From Inquilinus limosus (GTDB lineage Bacteria > Pseudomonadota > Alphaproteobacteria > DSM-16000 > Inquilinaceae), in the NCBI RefSeq assembly GCF_002195995.1, contig NZ_NHON01000029.1:1-64000 (forward strand): a DNA stretch of 64,000 nucleotides, read 5' to 3'. The notes beneath the pieces were generated by a model. It had not been told where the DNA came from and ran no database searches. It worked only from the letters and a program-made list of their open reading frames with translations. Positions 43,977 to 53,417 of this stretch are shown here, piece after piece. The position numbers and the translations under genes are program-made. Numbering within the stretch: position 1 is the first letter of the stretch; each line of letters starts with the position of its first letter.

Positions 43977-44516
43977 TCACGGCTTCGGCCGGGGCACGGC
44001 CCAGGACACGGCGCTGCAGTCGATCTTCTCGCCCGGGGAATAGGGCGTGAACTCATAGGCGGTGACCGTCCCGCCCCGGTTCAGGGTGAAGACGACGCTG
44101 CACCACCACACGGCGAGATGCGCCGGGATGTAGTCGCCATTGACGGTGGTGATCTCCGTCTCGTTGGACTGGTAGTAGTCCTTGCCGTCCTTGACCGTGA
44201 CCTTCTGGCAGGAGGGCGGCCTCGGCCGGGTCGAGCAGTCGATGGGCGTGCGCTGCTCCACCTGCTCATAGGCGCCTTCAACATGGACGGCGCTGCTGCC
44301 GTAGAAGGTCAGCCGCCGCGAGCCCGCGGCGCCCGGCTCCTCGGCGAGCGGCTTGCCGAACCTCGCCTCGATCGCCGCACGTGTCGCCCCGACATAGCCA
44401 GCCAGCTGCCGGTCGACCTGCCGATCGGCGCCGCCGCAGGCGGCGACCAGCGCGGCGCCGATCAGCGGCGATATGGCAGCGACCCTCCGGCGACGCACCG
44501 CATTCCCCCATCCCAT
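43977..44516 (-). CDS. Small lipoprotein, hypothetical
   Basis: A 179-residue protein with a lipoprotein signal ending at LVAAC. The mature part opens with a helix-strand segment (LAGYVGATRAAIEARFGKPL) of the kind found in SmpA/OmlA-like and related small lipoproteins, then a beta-rich region with four cysteines. It shares the same overall plan (lipobox, 'G-x-x-x-x-x-I/V-x-x-x-F/Y-G-x-P' start, C-rich end) as the two lipoproteins at 46400 and 46983, but sequence similarity is weaker. Function unknown. Confidence 0.75.
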   Translation of the reverse strand: MGWGNAVRRRRVAAISPLIGAALVAACGGADRQVDRQLAGYVGATRAAIEARFGKPLAEEPGAAGSRRLTFYGSSAVHVEGAYEQVEQRTPIDCSTRPRPPSCQKVTVKDGKDYYQSNETEITTVNGDYIPAHLAVWWCSVVFTLNRGGTVTAYEFTPYSPGEKIDCSAVSWAVPRPKP

Positions 44517-44591
44517 GTCCTCTCATGCCGGATAGCGCCGCAATGTGGCGCCAATGCTTTCGAAACCTGATGTCTTTGTGGCGGGCCGGCT

Positions 44592-45515
44592 TCAGAGAGC
44601 GGGCGGCGCGTCCTGCGCCAGATGCTCCACCAGCCGCCGGGCATGGGCCGGCAGGGCATCGAGCGAGCGGATGCAGATCGACAGCCGGCGCAGCGCCCAG
44701 GGGTCGGACAGCGGCACCGCCCGGATCGCCATGCTGCGGCGGCAGCGACGGGCCGCCGTCTCCGGCACCACCGCCAGCCCCACGCCCTGCTCCACCATCC
44801 GGCAGACCGCGTCGAATCCGCCGAGCCGGACCCGCAGCGCCAGCGGCCGGCCGGCCCGGGCGGCATGGCGGGCGAGGTGGTCCTGCAGCGCGCTGCCAGG
44901 GCTGAGGCCGACGAAATCCTCGCCCAGCGCCTCGGCGAAAGCGATGCGGCGGCGGGCCGCCAGCGGATGGCCGCGCGGCACCGCCAGCACCAGCCGGTCG
45001 ATCCGGAACGGGATGCGCACCAGCCCCTCGGCCCCGCCGCCCTCGGCCGCGCCCCCGCCCGCCATGTCCGCGACGATGCCGAGATCGGCCAGCCCGGCGG
45101 CCACCGCCTCGACGATGGCGTGGCTCGGCCGCTCCTCCAGGTCGATGTCGATGCGGGGATGGGCGGCCAGCCATTCGGCCAAAGGCTCGGGCAGGAACTC
45201 GGTCACCGCCGCTGTGTTGCCAAGGATGCGGACATGGCCCTTGAGGCCGCGGGCATAGTCGCCGAGCTCGCCGCGCAGCCGCTCCATCTGCTGCAGCACC
45301 AGCCGGGCATGGTGCAGCACCGCCTCGCCGGCCGGGGTCGGCGCCACGCCACGCCGGCCGCGCCGCAGCAGCGCCGTGCCGGCCGCCGCCTCCATGCCGC
45401 GGATGCGGGCGCTGGCCGAGGCCAGGGCCAGCGCCGCCCGCCCGGCCCCCGCGGTGATGCTGCCGGCCTCGGCGATATGCAGGAACAGGCGCAGATCGGT
45501 CAGGTCGAAGCGCAT
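44592..45515 (-). CDS. LysR-family transcriptional regulator
   Basis: From ATG 45515 (GGAGG about eight bases upstream) the protein has 307 residues. Winged helix-turn-helix FDLTDLRLFLHIAEAGSITA followed by GRAALALASASARIRGMEAA, then an effector domain with HVRILGNTAAVTEFLPEPLA and GIVADM. The recognition helix is unusually alanine-rich. It is divergent from a TauE/SafE-family exporter gene, which it probably controls. Confidence 0.9.
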   Translation of the reverse strand: MRFDLTDLRLFLHIAEAGSITAGAGRAALALASASARIRGMEAAAGTALLRRGRRGVAPTPAGEAVLHHARLVLQQMERLRGELGDYARGLKGHVRILGNTAAVTEFLPEPLAEWLAAHPRIDIDLEERPSHAIVEAVAAGLADLGIVADMAGGGAAEGGGAEGLVRIPFRIDRLVLAVPRGHPLAARRRIAFAEALGEDFVGLSPGSALQDHLARHAARAGRPLALRVRLGGFDAVCRMVEQGVGLAVVPETAARRCRRSMAIRAVPLSDPWALRRLSICIRSLDALPAHARRLVEHLAQDAPPAL

Positions 45516-45538
45516 CGGCAGGCCCTCCGGCTCGGGCG

Positions 45539-45579
45539 CAGCCTTCGTCCTGGCCGAAGGCTGGATCAGGGAGATCCAG
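45539..45579. promoter_or_regulatory. Two dyads in the LysR-TauE divergent region
   Basis: CAGCCTTCG-TCCTGGC-CGAAGGCTG (45539-45563) is a perfect 9-bp dyad containing the T-N11-A pattern of LysR binding sites. It overlaps a second dyad, CTGGATC-AGGGA-GATCCAG (45561-45579). Both sit in the 100 bp between the start codons, where a LysR protein would bind to regulate the exporter gene. Confidence 0.6.
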
Positions 45580-45615
45580 ATTGTCGCGGGAGGACAGCCC
45601 GAGCAAGCTCCGGCC

Positions 45616-46359
45616 ATGACCGACCCGATGCTCCTTCTCCTCGCCGCCGCCACCTTCCTGCTCGCCGGCTTCATCAAGGGCATGGTCGGGCTCGGCCTGC
45701 CGACCGTGGCGATGGGGCTGCTCGGCCTCGCCATGGCTCCGGCGCAGGCAGCGGCCCTCCTGGTGGTGCCGTCGCTGGTGACCAATCTTTGGCAGCTTTT
45801 CGCCGGGCCGCGCTTCGGCGGGCTGCTACGCCGGCTGTGGCCGATGATGGCCGGGATCTGCCTCGGCACCTGGGCCGGGGCCGGCCTCTTGACCGGCGCC
45901 GGCGCCGAGCGCGCCACCGTCGCCCTCGGCGCGGCGCTGGTGCTCTACGCCGCGATCGGCCTGGCCGGGCCGCGCCTGACCGTGCCGGCCGGGGCGGAGC
46001 GCTGGTGGTCGGGGCCGGTCGGCGCCGCCACCGGCCTGGTCACCGCCGCCACCGGGGTCTTCGTCATCCCGGCCGTGCCGTTCCTGCAGGCGCTGGGGCT
46101 GGAGAAGGAGGATCTGGTGCAGGCGCTGGGCCTGTCCTTCACCGTCTCCACCCTGGCGCTGGCGGCCGGGCTGGCACGCGACGGCGCCTTCCCGCTGGAC
46201 GCTGCCGGCACCTCGCTGCTGGCCCTGGCCCCGGCGCTGCTGGGCATGGCCGCCGGGCAATGGCTGCGCCTCAGGGTGCGGCCGGAGGCGTTCCGGCGCT
46301 GGTTCTTCCTCGGCCTGCTGCTGCTCGGCTGCGACCTGGCGCTGCGGCCGCTGCTGTGA
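45616..46359 (+). CDS. TauE/SafE family anion exporter
   Basis: A 247-residue membrane protein with about eight helices. The first repeat begins LLAGFIKGMVGLGLPTVAMG and the second GAATGLVTAATGVFVIPAVP, the duplicated G-x-x-x-G-x-G-G-G/A-like motif of the family. It exports sulfite, sulfoacetate or other organic anions in studied cases; substrate unknown here. Divergent from the LysR gene. Confidence 0.88.
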   Translation: MTDPMLLLLAAATFLLAGFIKGMVGLGLPTVAMGLLGLAMAPAQAAALLVVPSLVTNLWQLFAGPRFGGLLRRLWPMMAGICLGTWAGAGLLTGAGAERATVALGAALVLYAAIGLAGPRLTVPAGAERWWSGPVGAATGLVTAATGVFVIPAVPFLQALGLEKEDLVQALGLSFTVSTLALAAGLARDGAFPLDAAGTSLLALAPALLGMAAGQWLRLRVRPEAFRRWFFLGLLLLGCDLALRPLL

Positions 46360-46399
46360 GCGGCACCGTCACCGGACGCGGCGCGAGGCGACGGGCGGT

Positions 46400-46867
46400 C
46401 TACGGCGTCTCGCGCTCCACGGCCATGCAGCCGTCACCCCGATACTGGTAGCCGACGACCCGCTGCCGCTCATCATAGTCCAGATCGATGAGGCAGCTCC
46501 GCTGAACGGAATAGGACGGCACCGAGCGATCGACATAGGTGGTCCGGGTTTCGCTGTAGCTGCCGCGGCTCCTGCCCCGGCGATTGTAGCTGGTGCCGTA
46601 CACATATTCGGTTTGCGGCACGCTGACGGTGTAGCCGCCGCCGGAGTCGGTCCAGTCCAGCTGGTAAGTCGCGATGAGATGGCCGTCCTCCTTACCCTCG
46701 AACTCCGAGACCGGCAGGCCGAGATGGCCGACCACCCTGTCCTTCGACAATCCGATCAGCCGCTCCATCCGCTGCTGGAAGCCGAGCTCGCTGAACTGGG
46801 GGCCGCGCGGACCGCAGCCGACGATCAACACCGCCGTTCCGGCCAGGAGCAGAGCGATCCGCCGCAT
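46400..46867 (-). CDS. Lipoprotein paralogue 1, function unknown
   Basis: A 155-residue lipoprotein (signal ending at VLIVGC) from ATG 46867, which has GGAGG eight bases upstream. It shares an ordered set of motifs with the next lipoprotein at 46983-47423: 'L-I-G-x-x-K-D-x-x-V', 'Y-x-x-x-x-x-x-x-G-G-G-Y-T-x-S-V-P-x-T-E', 'G-T', 'T-R-T-x-Y-x-D-x-x-V-P-x-Y', 'R-x-C-L', and a C-terminal 'G-x-G-C'. Two conserved cysteines suggest a disulfide in the periplasm. I do not recognise the domain. Confidence 0.8.
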   Translation of the reverse strand: MRRIALLLAGTAVLIVGCGPRGPQFSELGFQQRMERLIGLSKDRVVGHLGLPVSEFEGKEDGHLIATYQLDWTDSGGGYTVSVPQTEYVYGTSYNRRGRSRGSYSETRTTYVDRSVPSYSVQRSCLIDLDYDERQRVVGYQYRGDGCMAVERETP

Positions 46868-46982
46868 CGATGATTCCTCCCCGAGCGCCGCCGCAGGACA
46901 TCCGTCTCCTGCCACGGGCCATCATAAAATAGCGAATATCGAATCAACACAACTTTAAATCGATTGCATGACGCTGACAGCC

Positions 46983-47423
46983 CTATTCCGGCGCGACGCA
47001 GCCCTCCCCGGCATAGGCGTAGCTGGTCACGCGGTTGGCGGCGTTGAAGTAGAAGGTGGTCAGGCAGCGCCGCTCGATCGCATAGGGCGGCACATACTGG
47101 TCGTCATAGACCGTCCGCGTCTCCTTGTAGCGATGCTTGTCGCCGTCATCGTCGCGATAGGTGCCGCGCACGGTCTCGGTGCGGGGCACGCTGTTCGTGT
47201 AGCCGCCGCCGGTCTCGACATAGGACAGGTTGAACTGGGCGTAGCGCCGCCCGTCCTCGGTCCGGCTCTCATAGATCGGCGGGCCGTAGCGCACCACCAG
47301 CTGGTCCTTCGGCTGGCCGATCAGCTGGTCCAGCCCCTTGCGGAACCCCGCCTCGGTGGCGCAGCCGGCCAGCAGAAGCACCCCGGCCAGAACGGCCGTC
47401 AGCGCGCGGAAACGCGACGTCAT
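46983..47423 (-). CDS. Lipoprotein paralogue 2, function unknown
   Basis: A 146-residue lipoprotein with signal RALTAVLAGVLLLAGC and the same motif order as the protein at 46400-46867. The pair lie head to tail on the same strand with 115 bp between them, so they arose by tandem duplication and have since diverged substantially. The neighbouring gene on the left side of transcription flow is the other paralogue; on the upstream side pccB ends convergently close by. Function unknown. Confidence 0.8.
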   Translation of the reverse strand: MTSRFRALTAVLAGVLLLAGCATEAGFRKGLDQLIGQPKDQLVVRYGPPIYESRTEDGRRYAQFNLSYVETGGGYTNSVPRTETVRGTYRDDDGDKHRYKETRTVYDDQYVPPYAIERRCLTTFYFNAANRVTSYAYAGEGCVAPE

Positions 47424-47492
47424 ACGTGTCTCGGTGCCAAAGTCTCTCCCGGCGGGGATGCCACCACCCCGGCGTGGCGGAATCAAGGCGCC

Positions 47493-49025
<1,533 letters not shown>

Positions 49026-49160
49026 TCTCTCCCCGCGGCTGTCCGCCAAAGCGTCATCCGCCTGCAATAGCACGCGGCGTGGGATGGGGCGAGATCGGGG
49101 CTTGCCAGCGCCGCCGCCCGGGTTCCTGATATCGTCCGACGTTCTGCGAGGGACCCAGCC

Positions 49161-50327
49161 ATGAAGATCGACCCGATGATCGCCGGCTTCGCCGACGAGC
49201 TGACCGAGTGGCGGCGGGACATCCACGCCCATCCCGAGCTGGGCTTCGAGGAGCACCGCACCAGCGCCCTGGTGGCGGAGCGGCTGCGCGCCTTCGGCTG
49301 CGAGGTGGCAACCGGCATCGGCCGCACCGGCGTGGTCGGCACCCTCCGCGTCGGCAACAACCCGAAGGCGATCGCGCTGCGCGCCGACATGGACGCGCTG
49401 CCGATGCAGGAGGTGAACGATTTCGGCCACCGGTCGCAGACCCCGAACACCATGCATGCCTGCGGCCATGACGGCCACACCACCATGCTGCTGGGCGCCG
49501 CCCGCTACCTCGCCGCCACCCGGAACTTCGACGGCACGGTGCATTTCATCTTCCAGCCGGCCGAGGAGGGCCGCGGCGGGGCGGAGGCAATGATCGCCGA
49601 CGGGCTGTTCGAGCAGTTCCCCTGCGATTCCGTGTTCGGCATGCACAACTTCCACACCGGCGAGGCCGGCCATGTGATGGTGCGGCCCGGCCCGACCATG
49701 TCCGGCGGCGGCGTGTTCGACATCGAGATCACCGGCCGCGGCGCCCATGGCGCGCTGCCGGAGACAGGCGTCGACCCGGTGCTGATCGCGGCGCATGTGG
49801 TGACGGCGCTGCAGAGCGTGGTGGCCCGCAACGTCTCCGCCCTCGACGCCGCGGTGATCAGCGTCACCCAGATCCATGCCGGCGACGCCTACAACGTGAT
49901 CCCGGACACCGCCGTGCTGCGCGGCACCTTCCGGGCGTTGCGGATGGAGGTACTGGAGGCGCTGAAGACCCGGATCGAGACGATCTCGCGCGACGTCGCC
50001 TCCGCCTTCGGCGGCAAGGCCGACCCGAAGGTGCTGATCAAGGTCATCCCGGTGATCAACGACACCGCCGAAACCGCCTGGGTCGCCGGGGCCGCGGCGG
50101 AGGCGCTGGGCGCCGATGCGGTGCGGGACGACGGCGACATCGTCATGGCGTCGGAGGATTTCGCCTTCATGCTGGCGGAGAAGCCGGGCGCCTTCCTGTT
50201 CATCGGCAACGGCCGCGGCAGCGTGCCGGTGCACAATCCGCGCTACGACTTCAACGACGAGATCCTGCCGGTCGGCGCCACGCTGTGGTCGCGGCTGGTG
50301 GAGACCCGGCTGAAGAAGGCCGGGTGA
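49161..50327 (+). CDS. M20-family amidohydrolase (hippurate/N-acyl amino acid hydrolase)
   Basis: A 388-residue M20D peptidase-family enzyme. Metal-binding and catalytic segments are [45 protein letters not shown] and [10 protein letters not shown] (catalytic Glu), with a final metal-binding His near [14 protein letters not shown]. The group hydrolyses N-acyl amino acids, hippurate, or indole-3-acetyl amino acids; the substrate is unknown. It is divergent from pccB with 135 bp between them. Confidence 0.92.
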   Translation: MKIDPMIAGFADELTEWRRDIHAHPELGFEEHRTSALVAERLRAFGCEVATGIGRTGVVGTLRVGNNPKAIALRADMDALPMQEVNDFGHRSQTPNTMHACGHDGHTTMLLGAARYLAATRNFDGTVHFIFQPAEEGRGGAEAMIADGLFEQFPCDSVFGMHNFHTGEAGHVMVRPGPTMSGGGVFDIEITGRGAHGALPETGVDPVLIAAHVVTALQSVVARNVSALDAAVISVTQIHAGDAYNVIPDTAVLRGTFRALRMEVLEALKTRIETISRDVASAFGGKADPKVLIKVIPVINDTAETAWVAGAAAEALGADAVRDDGDIVMASEDFAFMLAEKPGAFLFIGNGRGSVPVHNPRYDFNDEILPVGATLWSRLVETRLKKAG

Positions 50328-50330
50328 GCG

Positions 50331-50678
50331 TCACCGTCCGTCGCCGCCGATGTCGCCATGCGAATGCCGGATCTCCAGGATCTGGACCCGGTCCGGCAGC
50401 TCGATCAGGAACTCCGGGTCGCGGTCCAGATGGTGGATCGCGGTCGGGTCGCGGCCGGTGAACCGCGCCATCGCCTCGACGCTCTCCCAATAGGAGATGG
50501 TGACGAACTCGGTCTCGTCGGCGCGGTCCTCGCGCAGGCACTGCACGCCGATCGCCGTCTCGATCAGCGGCCTGATCCCGGCCTCGTAATTGTAGGCCTC
50601 GTAGTCGTCGGCCCGCGCCCGGGTCGTGCGGCCGCGCCAGATCCGGGCGATCCTGGGTCGCTTGGCATCGCTGGTCAT
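50331..50678 (-). CDS. Antibiotic biosynthesis monooxygenase (ABM) domain-like protein
   Basis: A 115-residue protein from ATG 50678 (GGAGG six bases upstream). IARIWRGRTTRARADDYEAY and VTISYWESVEAMARFTGRDP, followed by LPDRVQILEIRH, match the ferredoxin-like ABM fold. It may detoxify or oxidise a small aromatic compound; function is only predicted. It is convergent with the M20 amidohydrolase gene, three bases apart. Confidence 0.8.
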   Translation of the reverse strand: MTSDAKRPRIARIWRGRTTRARADDYEAYNYEAGIRPLIETAIGVQCLREDRADETEFVTISYWESVEAMARFTGRDPTAIHHLDRDPEFLIELPDRVQILEIRHSHGDIGGDGR

Positions 50679-50730
50679 CGCGTTCCTCCTCTCATGCCGA
50701 TCACATAGATCGGCCGGCGGAGGACGCCAG

Positions 50731-51426
50731 TCAGCCCGCCGCCAGCGCCACCAGCCGGGAAGCAGCCTGCAGCTCGACCCGCAGCGCTGCGCGCCGCGCG
50801 GCGGCCTCGGCATCCTCGCCCCAGCGCTCGATCTGGAAGCTGGCGTCCAGCTCGGCCAGCTCGAACGCCTCGTCGGCGTCGATCCGGCCGGCCAGCAGCG
50901 CGAGGCCGAGCACCAGCGAGCCGGTCAGCGCCGTGGCCTGATGCAGCGCCGTCAGCCGCCAGTCGTCCTGCGCCGCCGCCGCCGCGCGCAGCGCCTTGAG
51001 GCTCGACTCCGGCTGCGCCTGGTGGACGATGCCGGAGGTCGCGGCCAGCGGCGCGTCATGCGCGGTCATCGCCCAGTCGAGCAGCGGCTGCCAGGCGGCG
51101 GCCTGCCGCTCCGCCAGCGCCGCCGGCGCCTCGGCCCGGTAGCACAGCAGGTCGGTGCCGCCATAAGGGGCGATGGTGTCGATGATCACCTCGCGATTCG
51201 GCGCCACCTTGTCGATCGCCGTCGCCGCCAGCTGCATCAGCGGCATGGCCGAAGGCACCACCTCGTCCGCCTGGGCGTCCCACTCCGCTGCGACCGCCTC
51301 GGCCAGCGCCCGGCTGGGCAGGGTGAAATCGGCCTTGGCCGGGCTCCGGATCGGCTTGCCGTCGAGGGTGACGCCGAAGCCGCTGCCGGCCGGCACCACA
51401 TCCACCGTCTTGTAGAAGCGCTTCAT
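50731..51426 (-). CDS. ATP12-family F1-ATPase assembly chaperone
   Basis: A 231-residue protein of the ATP12 family: MKRFYKTVDVVPAGSGFGVT opens, followed by LDGKPIRSPAKADFTLPSRA, EWDAQADEVVPSAMPLMQLA and GGTDLLCYRAEAPAAL, all typical. ATP12 binds the F1 alpha subunit during assembly; homologues occur in Alphaproteobacteria and mitochondria, which supports the assigned class of this organism. The ATG at 51426 is the start used by homologues. Confidence 0.93.
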   Translation of the reverse strand: MKRFYKTVDVVPAGSGFGVTLDGKPIRSPAKADFTLPSRALAEAVAAEWDAQADEVVPSAMPLMQLAATAIDKVAPNREVIIDTIAPYGGTDLLCYRAEAPAALAERQAAAWQPLLDWAMTAHDAPLAATSGIVHQAQPESSLKALRAAAAAQDDWRLTALHQATALTGSLVLGLALLAGRIDADEAFELAELDASFQIERWGEDAEAAARRAALRVELQAASRLVALAAG

Positions 51427-51530
51427 CGTCCCGATCCCGTCACTCTCCGCCCGCGCCGATATCGGCAATCGCGGCCGCCGATGCAACCCGTCTTCCGTCC
51501 CGGCCGCAGGGATGCTACCGCGGAGCCACG

Positions 51531-51752
51531 ATGCAGCTGGACCTGACCAACACCTCGATCATCCTCGCCGTCGCCTTGGCGGTGACGGCGGCCATGCTGG
51601 TGATGGACCGGCGCAAGCCGCCCCCGGGCGAGGTGCGGCTTTTCCCGGTGATCCCGGTGATGATGGTGGCGGCGCTGGTGGTGATCCTGATGGCGGCTCA
51701 TCTGGTCTCGCTGATCACCGGGCATCCGCTGCAGGGCCGCGGCGGGTTCTGA
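51531..51752 (+). CDS. Small membrane protein, hypothetical
   Basis: A 73-residue protein with two hydrophobic segments (IILAVALAVTAAMLVMD and VIPVMMVAALVVILMAAHLV) joined by a basic, proline-rich loop (RRKPPPGEVRLFP), so it is probably a two-helix inner-membrane protein. It is divergent from the ATP12 gene, and 24 bases separate it from the convergent acid phosphatase gene. Small proteins with this loop pattern are common next to ATP12 in related genomes, to my recollection; function is unknown. Confidence 0.75.
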   Translation: MQLDLTNTSIILAVALAVTAAMLVMDRRKPPPGEVRLFPVIPVMMVAALVVILMAAHLVSLITGHPLQGRGGF

Positions 51753-51776
51753 TCCGCCACGGCCCGGCGAAGACGG

Positions 51777-52619
51777 TTACTGCCCGTTCCAGGGCGTCAG
51801 CGCCTCGACCTTCAGCTTGCGCTGCTCCTCCTTCGGCAGCTTGTAGTCGCCCTTGTAGGGCGCCGATTCGAAGGAGCCGTAGGTCGGGTTGGCGATCGCG
51901 ATCCAGTCGCGGCCCCAATGGTCCTTGGCGGCCTCGAACGCCTTCTGCCGCTCCTCCACCGTGCCCTTATAGGCGTCGCTGAAGTCGCCGAAATTGTCGC
52001 CGATCAGCAGCAGGATCCGGTAGTCCTTGGCGATGACGGCGCGACGCGTGCCCTTGGCCGAGCCCCAATCCGGCTGCTCCTTGGCGCTGAGGAAGGTGTC
52101 GACATTGTCGCCCATCGGGAAGCCCAGCGCCTTCATGTGCTCGACCGTCGGGCCCTCCTCCTCCGTGGTCCGGTTGGTGACGTAGAACACCTTCACGCCC
52201 TTGGACGCGGCGTATTGCGTGAACTCCACCGCGCCCGGGATCGGCGTGTCGGCCTTGGCGTTGACATAGGTCGTCCAGGTCTTGGGGTCGAAGCCCGAGC
52301 CCTCGGCCACGTTGCGGGCCTGGTAGGGCGAGGTGTTCAGCACCGTGTCGTCGACATCCAGCACCACCGCCGGCGGGAAGTTCCTGAAGTCGCCGGTCTG
52401 CTCCGCCGGCGCCGCGGTGCGCGACGGGTCGGCCAGCGCCTCGTCCAGCCGCAGCCGGGCGAGGGCATAGGCGCCGATCGCGTTGGCCTGCGCCTCGACC
52501 GAGGTCTGGTCCCACAGCACGGCGTTCAGGTTGTCGTCCGCGCCCGGCCCCTGCTGGGCCTGGGCGGTTCCCGCCACGGCCATCATCGCCAGGGCCGAAG
52601 CCCATCCCATGCGCGCCAT
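51777..52619 (-). CDS. HAD-superfamily secreted acid phosphatase (5'-nucleotidase, e(P4)-like)
   Basis: A 280-residue protein with a signal peptide (ASALAMMAVAGTAQA). The catalytic motif is VVLDVDDTVLNTS (D88-x-D90-x-T92 region), followed by KVFYVTNRT (motif II) and a C-terminal LLLIGDNFGDF (motif IV), as in class C / subfamily IIIB acid phosphatases related to Haemophilus lipoprotein e(P4). There is no lipobox, so it should be soluble in the periplasm. It could dephosphorylate nucleotides before uptake, complementing the nucleoside importer, although the genes are not linked. ATG 52619 has GGAGG six bases upstream. Confidence 0.9.
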   Translation of the reverse strand: MARMGWASALAMMAVAGTAQAQQGPGADDNLNAVLWDQTSVEAQANAIGAYALARLRLDEALADPSRTAAPAEQTGDFRNFPPAVVLDVDDTVLNTSPYQARNVAEGSGFDPKTWTTYVNAKADTPIPGAVEFTQYAASKGVKVFYVTNRTTEEEGPTVEHMKALGFPMGDNVDTFLSAKEQPDWGSAKGTRRAVIAKDYRILLLIGDNFGDFSDAYKGTVEERQKAFEAAKDHWGRDWIAIANPTYGSFESAPYKGDYKLPKEEQRKLKVEALTPWNGQ

Positions 52620-52754
52620 TCGAAGCCTCCGATTGTTACAGTTTCGTGACAGCATATGAGCAGCGTCGGACCGCCGGTCGCAACCCCGTTCGCGGCGATA
52701 CCGCACGCTGCCGCCGCGTGTTACGAGTGCGGAGCGCGACGAAGGGGAGGACCG

Positions 52755-53375
52755 ATGTACACGCTCTATGCCACGCCCGGCACTGGCTCGGCGCTCAGCG
52801 AGATCATGCTGACCCTCGCCGGCGTGCCCTTCGCCATCAAGTCGGTCGACGTCTTCGACAGCCCGGCCGACCGCGAGATGCTGCAGCGCCTGAACCCGCT
52901 GACCCAGGTGCCGGTGCTGGTGCTGCCCGACGGCACGGTGATGACCGAGAGCGGAGCGATCACCCTGCACCTGGCCGATGTGGCGCCGCAGGCCGGGCTG
53001 GCCCCGCCGGCCGATCATCCGGACCGCCCCGCCTTCCTGCGCCGGCTGGTGTTCATCGTCGCCGCGCTGTACCCGACCTGGGCCTATGGCGACGACCCCG
53101 GCCGCTGGGTCACCGGCGACGAGGCCAAGGCCGAGCTGCGCCGCACCACCGACGAGCACCGCAAGGTGCTGTGGCGGCAGATGGAGGCCGCGGCCGGCAG
53201 CCCCTGGTTCCTGGGCCAGACCCGCACCGCCCTCGATATCTATATCGCGGTGATGAACCGCTGGCGGCCGCGCAGCGAGTGGTTCCACGCCGAATGCCCG
53301 AAGCTGTCGGCGATCGCCGGGCGGCTGCGCGCCGCCCCCGAGCTGGCCGAGGTCTGGCAACGAAACGAAGGCTGA
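52755..53375 (+). CDS. Glutathione S-transferase family protein
   Basis: A 206-residue GST. The N-terminal thioredoxin-fold domain reads MYTLYATPGTGSALSEIMLT, then NPLTQVPVLVLPDGTVMTES (the cis-proline and the glutathione-binding E-S); the C-terminal helical domain has TALDIYIAVMNRWRP. It conjugates or uses glutathione; substrate unknown. It lies 42 bp upstream of the dihydroxyacetone kinase gene in the same direction and may share its transcript. ATG 52755 has GGGGAGG upstream. Confidence 0.9.
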   Translation: MYTLYATPGTGSALSEIMLTLAGVPFAIKSVDVFDSPADREMLQRLNPLTQVPVLVLPDGTVMTESGAITLHLADVAPQAGLAPPADHPDRPAFLRRLVFIVAALYPTWAYGDDPGRWVTGDEAKAELRRTTDEHRKVLWRQMEAAAGSPWFLGQTRTALDIYIAVMNRWRPRSEWFHAECPKLSAIAGRLRAAPELAEVWQRNEG

Positions 53376-53417
53376 TCCGTTCCTTCCCCGATCCCCGCCC
53401 TCCGACCGAGGACCGCC

